Assembly: GCA_947247005.1 (NCBI GenBank) | Contig: OX365952.1 | Span: 8,020,501-8,084,500 of the forward strand | From: Spisula solida | Lineage: Eukaryota > Mollusca > Bivalvia > Venerida > Mactridae | Direction of reading: 5' to 3' | Length of the DNA: 64,000 nt | Shown here: positions 59,481 to 64,000 of the stretch, piece by piece | Numbering within the stretch: the first letter of the stretch is position 1 | Layout of the letters: each line of letters opens with the position of its first letter | Position numbers and translations under genes: made by a program | Notes under the pieces: generated by a model | The model's database searches: none | What the model saw: the letters and a program-made list of their open reading frames with translations, nothing else | Told to the model about the DNA's origin: nothing

Positions 59481-59699
59481 GCAAGATTCCTTAGGTAGCC
59501 CAATGACCAGCAAAGTTAAAATGTCAAAGGGTGGCTGAACTGCTGAATGCAGTCCTAGAATATTAGTAACTTAACTTCTTGTTTAATGTTTTGGCGGAAG
59601 CATTTCAAACCTTGTTTTATAGAGCTTTAACAAACAGGGGTCACCAACAAGCTTGTACAACTGTCTGTCTCATCTGAATGTACGACTCTTCTAATATCC

Positions 59700-60500
59700 A
59701 ACAGAAGGTCATATCTTTTCCTGCAGAAAAATGGTTTCACATCCCGCCAAAGAGAGGAACCCCACAATGATACGGTGGTCGTTTGGAGACATGTTCTGAA
59801 AATTATATGTACATCGAGGGTAAATCATCGAGGCAGTGGGACAGGCGTATAACTTCAGGACCACATCGGGAGTCATCCGATGTCTACCGATACCCCCATC
59901 CCAATTCCTCACGATGACCCAAAATGTCTCATGACTTACCCGAAGTTTCCCTTCAGAACTACAATCCCGAGACCGCGAGTGTGTCCCCAAAATATCACTG
60001 CCTAGCGTATAAGTATCCATGGTTACTGGTATTCCCGAGTCTCTGGTGCGCTTCTAGGATGCCTTCCAGGGTTATTCTCGAGATGACAGCGCGAATGCAT
60101 CGGGTAAAAATATGCATGCATTGAATTTTCCTGACGTATGTACATGTACTCGCGTTATTACAAGATGTCTCAAGAGTCCCCAAAAGGTTCAAGGAAGCTT
60201 ACCCGAGACACCGGATACCTTCCCTGAGATACATGGGATCCTAGACACCTTCTAAGCTCTTAAATCCATCGGGAGTACATTCCCGAGGAAGAAGAATTGA
60301 CGCATAAAGTCTGGAGCACGTTGATAGTTTTTGCAATGCATCCCGATACTCCTTGATTATCATGATTCCTCCTGATGTCACAACTTGTCTGATGACCTCC
60401 CCGATACTTCCCTTAGACAACGAGCAACCTATTTACGATGCCTCCCGAATCTCCATCGAGAGTTCATCCCCTAGACAAAGACATACGCAATGGGACATGT
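59700..60500. repeat. Degenerate short-period repeat field
   Basis: Words of the type CCCGAGAC, CATCGGGAGT, TCCCGATACT and TTCCCGAG recur every 25-40 bp over 800 bp, on a GC-rich background compared with the rest of the window. This is probably an old minisatellite, possibly the 5' region of the LINE that follows. Confidence 0.45.
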
Positions 60501-60874
60501 ATACATTAGCTTCAAGCGTCTCAATTGATACCTCGTGGCATTAAGAGACCAAGAACAAGACTGAAAACCACAATGCGAAGAACAATAGAGACTGAACCTG
60601 AACAAAAAAGGAATCAATGAAGAGAACTGAATGAGGAGTAAGTAATGCATCCTTCGCTTGAAGCACCCAAAGCATGAAAATGACCCTCGCATCTTTTGAT
60701 GACAGTTGGCATACTTCGCGTCGTTTCGTTGTCTTCTGTACATTGTGGTAGCTTTCTCTTACAACAAGCTCGTTCTTTCTTAGCAACATCTCTGACCTTG
60801 TTCGCAAACTTAAGGAAAGTAACTCAGCGAGTATCGACTTTGGTTTTACTCATTAGCAAGATGTAATCGTTTGA

Positions 60875-63800
60875 TTGTGGCATGTGCATACTAGTATCAG
60901 GACCAGATATAATTCGACGCATCGGTCGACTTTTTCTACCTCGTTTGTTTCCAAGTTATCAGATCACGAAACTTTAAAAGCTGATAAAAATTTTCTATTT
61001 CATTGCTATATGTGTACATTTGAATTCCTACCAGGATATGTGGATGATGATAACTATGATGATACAAGCTCTTTCCTGGACTTATCTTCTATTCATTGTG
61101 ACAATGATGTATCAGAATATTCAATGTGTGATTTCCTCAATGAACTACGTGAGTTACGTTTAAAGAACCCAAAACGCCCATTGGTTGCTCATTTAAATAT
61201 AAACAGTTTTAAATTAAAGTATATAGAAATACAGGAAATTCTGACATGCAAATTAATTGACATTTTTATTTTATCTGAAACAAAATGAGATGATAGCTAT
61301 AGTAATAATATCTTTAATTGTGATGGTTACAAAATAGAACGTAAAGATAGGAACAAACATGGAGGAGGGTTATTAGTTTACTACCGCGATAATTTACCGA
61401 TACGAAGAAAGAAAGATTTAGAATCTACAAACATTGAAAACATGTGTTTTGAACTATCACTAAATAAAAGGAAATGGTGCATTCTCGCTCTATATAAACC
61501 ACCAAAATATAAAAATAATGATTTCTCAAATATTTGCTCAAATTTATTAGATATAATATTCAGTAAATATGAACATTTCTTAGTCATAGGGGATCTAAAC
61601 TTTGATTTAAATAAACCAGAAAAATCATCTACACTTCAAAACATATGTGATACATATAATTTAGAAAATGTAGTAAAAGGAAACACATGCTTTATGAAAA
61701 ACAGCATTCCCTCAGCAATTGATGTCATATTAACGAATAATTCCAATTTAATATGTAATACAGTAAACTTTGATATTGGAATTAGTGATTGTCACCACTT
61801 AATTGCTACTACAATTAAAGAACATTGTTCATCAAATAAGCCTAAATATATCAAATCAAGATCATACAAAAAATTTAATGAGTCTGACTTTAATAACGAT
61901 CTTAGTAAAGTACCTTTTCATGTTGCAAATGTTTTTGAAGATGTTGATGATCAATATTGGACCTACGAGACACTGTTCAAGGAAGTAGTTGATGAACATG
62001 CCCCTTTAAAAGAACGTAAAATACGTTCACAAAAAGTACCATTTATGAATGGAAAACTACGAAAAGCTATTTATAAGAAACAGCAACTTCGAAATAAGTT
62101 TTTCTCCTTCCGCAATAGTAGTGATTGGGAAAAATATCGTAAACAAAGAAATATTGTCACAAAATTAAAAAGAGAGTCAATGCAAACTTATTTCGCTGAA
62201 CGGTGCAATGAAGGCCCAAAGGCAAATACTTTTTGGCCAACAATAAAACCGTTCTTATCATCTAAAAGCACATCAAAATCTGATAGTGATATTATTCTTA
62301 ATGAAAATGATATGTTAGTGTCTGGCCAAAAAGAAGTTAGTAATATTTTAAATGACTTTTATGTCAATATAGCTAGGGATATTGGTATCAACAATGATGA
62401 TGTAATAGACGAAACCCACTCTAGTCTAACACGCATATCACAATTACACCCGTCTGTATGTAGCTTTAATTTCACACCTGTGAGCACACACCAAACTCGC
62501 AAATTATTACAAAATGTTAATACCAAAAAAGCCATAGGTATAGATAATCTACCACCGAAGGTTATAAAGGCAGGTGCGGATGCACTGGCATTGCCTCTTA
62601 CTTCACTAATAAATAAATCTTTCGAAACTTCCAAATTTCCACAGGCATTAAAACTTGCTCAAGTCAAACCCCTGTTTAAGAAAGATGATCCATTTCAAAA
62701 GAAAAATTACAGACCTGTCAGAATCTTGCCGACAATATCAAAACTGTTTGAGCAATCTATCAACATACAGCTTAACTCACATTTTGAAAATATTTTTCAC
62801 AAGTTTCTATCCGCCTTCAGAAGAAGTTATGGTTGCCAGACCACTTTGTTGCGTCTTATTGAAGACTGGAAGAGTGCCTTAGACAGACAAGAGTATGTTG
62901 CTGCTATATTGATGGACCTATCTAAGGCTTTCGACTGTCTCCCACACAATTTAATCTTTCTTAAACTTAAAGCATACGGCCTTTCTGAGGCATCGGCAAA
63001 TCTAATGCTAGATTATTTGTCAAACAGAAAGCAGCAAGTCAAACTAGGCAATACATACAGTGAATGGAGTAACATTACTAAAGGAGTCCCACAGGGTTCA
63101 ATTCTAGGTCCCCTTATATTTAATATTTTCCTGAATGATATTTTTTATTTCATAGAAAAGGCGTCAAACTATAACTATGCTGATGACAATACGTTATCGT
63201 TTCACCACAAAAATCTTACAACATTAAAAAGCACAATACAAGATGAAAGCAGTGTAATGATTAAATGGTTCGCAGATAATCTTATGCAAGCAAACCCAGA
63301 TAAATTTCAAGCAATTTGTATTGGAAAAGAAACAAGGAACAAGGTAAAAAGCTTTCAAATCTCAGACATTGAGATCCCCTGTGAAACTCATGTTAAATTA
63401 CTTGGCATTGAAATAGATTCACTATTGAATTTTGACATCCATGTATCTAATATATGTAGAAAGTCAGCTAGACAAATAAACGTGTTGACTCGATTATGTC
63501 CGCTCGTTAATATAGAAACAAGGATCACTATTTACAAATGTTTTATCAGATCGAATTTCAACTATTGTCCAATTGTTTGGCATTTTTGTAGTAAGAAAAA
63601 TACTGAAAAACTTGAAAGATTACAATTTAGGGCTCTGAAAGTTGTTTACAATGACTACTCTTCTTCATATGAAGATTTGTTAAAGCGAATCAACTTGCCA
63701 ACACTTCACATTTCTCGAATAAAACAACTCGCAATAGAAGTTTTCAAATGCCTTAACAACATTTCTCCTGATTATATGCAGGAACTTGTAAGTGTTCGCT

Positions 63801-64000
63801 CCTCAAATTACCAATTTAGACATAGCAATACTCTGGACTTACCTAAAGTACGTACTACAACATATGGAAAAAAGAGCTTCCGCTTTGAAGCAGCTAAAGT
63901 TTGGAACAACCTCCCTAATCATATCAGATGCGCATCTAAGTTTACTGAATTTAAACAGCTTATAAAAATTTGGAGTAATGAGCACTGTACCTGTTCTATG
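60875..64000 (+). mobile_element. Jockey/CR1-group LINE, runs off the right edge
   Basis: The element covers an APE-type endonuclease, RT and C-terminal domain in one frame. Its family is distinct from the LINE at 27421 (SKAFDCLPHN against TKAFDLINHK; YADD against FADD). The 3' end and tail lie outside the window. Confidence 0.9.
61010..64000 (+). CDS. LINE ORF2: APE endonuclease, RT and C-terminal domain, one internal stop
   Basis: The frame starts at or before ATG 61010. It reaches the endonuclease block VAHLNINSFKLKYIEIQEIL and IFILSETK, then meets TGA at 61286-61288. After that it is open without a break for 904 codons to the edge. Endonuclease continues with HGGGLLVYYRD, FLVIGDLNFDLN and GISDCHHL; in this position SDCHH replaces the more usual SDH. 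RT follows: KKNYRPVRILPTISKLFEQS, MDLSKAFDCLPHN near 62912, GVPQGSILGPLIFN near 63085 and catalytic Y-A-D-D at 63176-63187. The C-terminal part has KLLGIEIDS, NFNYCPIVWHFCSKKN and KSFRFEAAKVWNNLPNHIRC. Only the TGA (a lysine-Asp context in relatives) spoils an otherwise intact protein. Confidence 0.9.

Noticed and set aside
59087..59503. Open frames on both strands around the tRNA-like sequence
   Set aside because: They are translations of a SINE; similar short frames follow any tRNA-derived repeat.

Overview
The window is AT-rich animal DNA, most likely from a bivalve mollusc. Three things point that way: dense low-copy repeats carrying GGAC/CGGACGGA tracts, tRNA-derived SINEs whose tail reads GGCGCTATATAAAT, and several non-LTR retrotransposon families. 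There are no bacterial operons, no CRISPR arrays and no rRNA. I inferred the species group from repeat style only. Mobile-element debris dominates the sequence, with a small number of host exons, mostly very short, between the insertions.

Layout. 1-6.4 kb: an L1/Tx1-type ORF2 relic on the minus strand, split by a 4.16-kb terminal-inverted-repeat (TIR) element that itself holds a 1-kb mariner-like element. 6.8-11.9 kb: a 5-kb mariner-ended element with ~490-bp internal inverted arms and a SINE. 13.0-18.9 kb: micro-exon gene 1 on the plus strand. 19-27 kb: interspersed repeats, tandem duplications and a TTAA-flanked MITE. 27.4-30.2 kb: a 5'-truncated but nearly intact LINE. 30.5-33 kb: a long inverted copy of a repeat family with coiled-coil-like coding remnants, then a 36-bp-arm hairpin. 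33.1-34.6 kb: LINE 3' debris. 36.2-36.6 kb: a candidate start of a host gene. 37-39 kb: a minisatellite and a LINE fragment. 43.1-47.4 kb: micro-exon gene 2 on the plus strand. 49.5-52 kb: a SINE and a degenerate satellite interrupted by a 1.4-kb TIR element. 52.2-54.8 kb: candidate minus-strand exons. 55.6-60.5 kb: a small palindromic MITE, a tandem-repeat element, a tRNA-like SINE head and a degenerate repeat field. 61.0-64.0 kb: a second LINE whose reading frame is open from 61289 to the window edge.

The most interesting system is the pair of micro-exon genes. At least eight internal exons of 36-60 bp all start and end in phase 1. Each is flanked by good AG/GT splice signals and encodes a proline-rich peptide of 12-20 residues, often ending V-P before the split codon. 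Both arrays end in a homologous terminal exon that adds three residues and a stop. Their introns and exons have been duplicated locally (C/D in gene 1; F/I and G/K in gene 2), so exons can be gained, lost or skipped without breaking frame. The layout resembles the micro-exon genes of schistosomes, but the peptides are ones I do not recognise. Downstream of gene 1, two further exons could give an alternative C-terminus with a membrane segment. The 5' exons (signal peptide, promoter) were not found for either gene.
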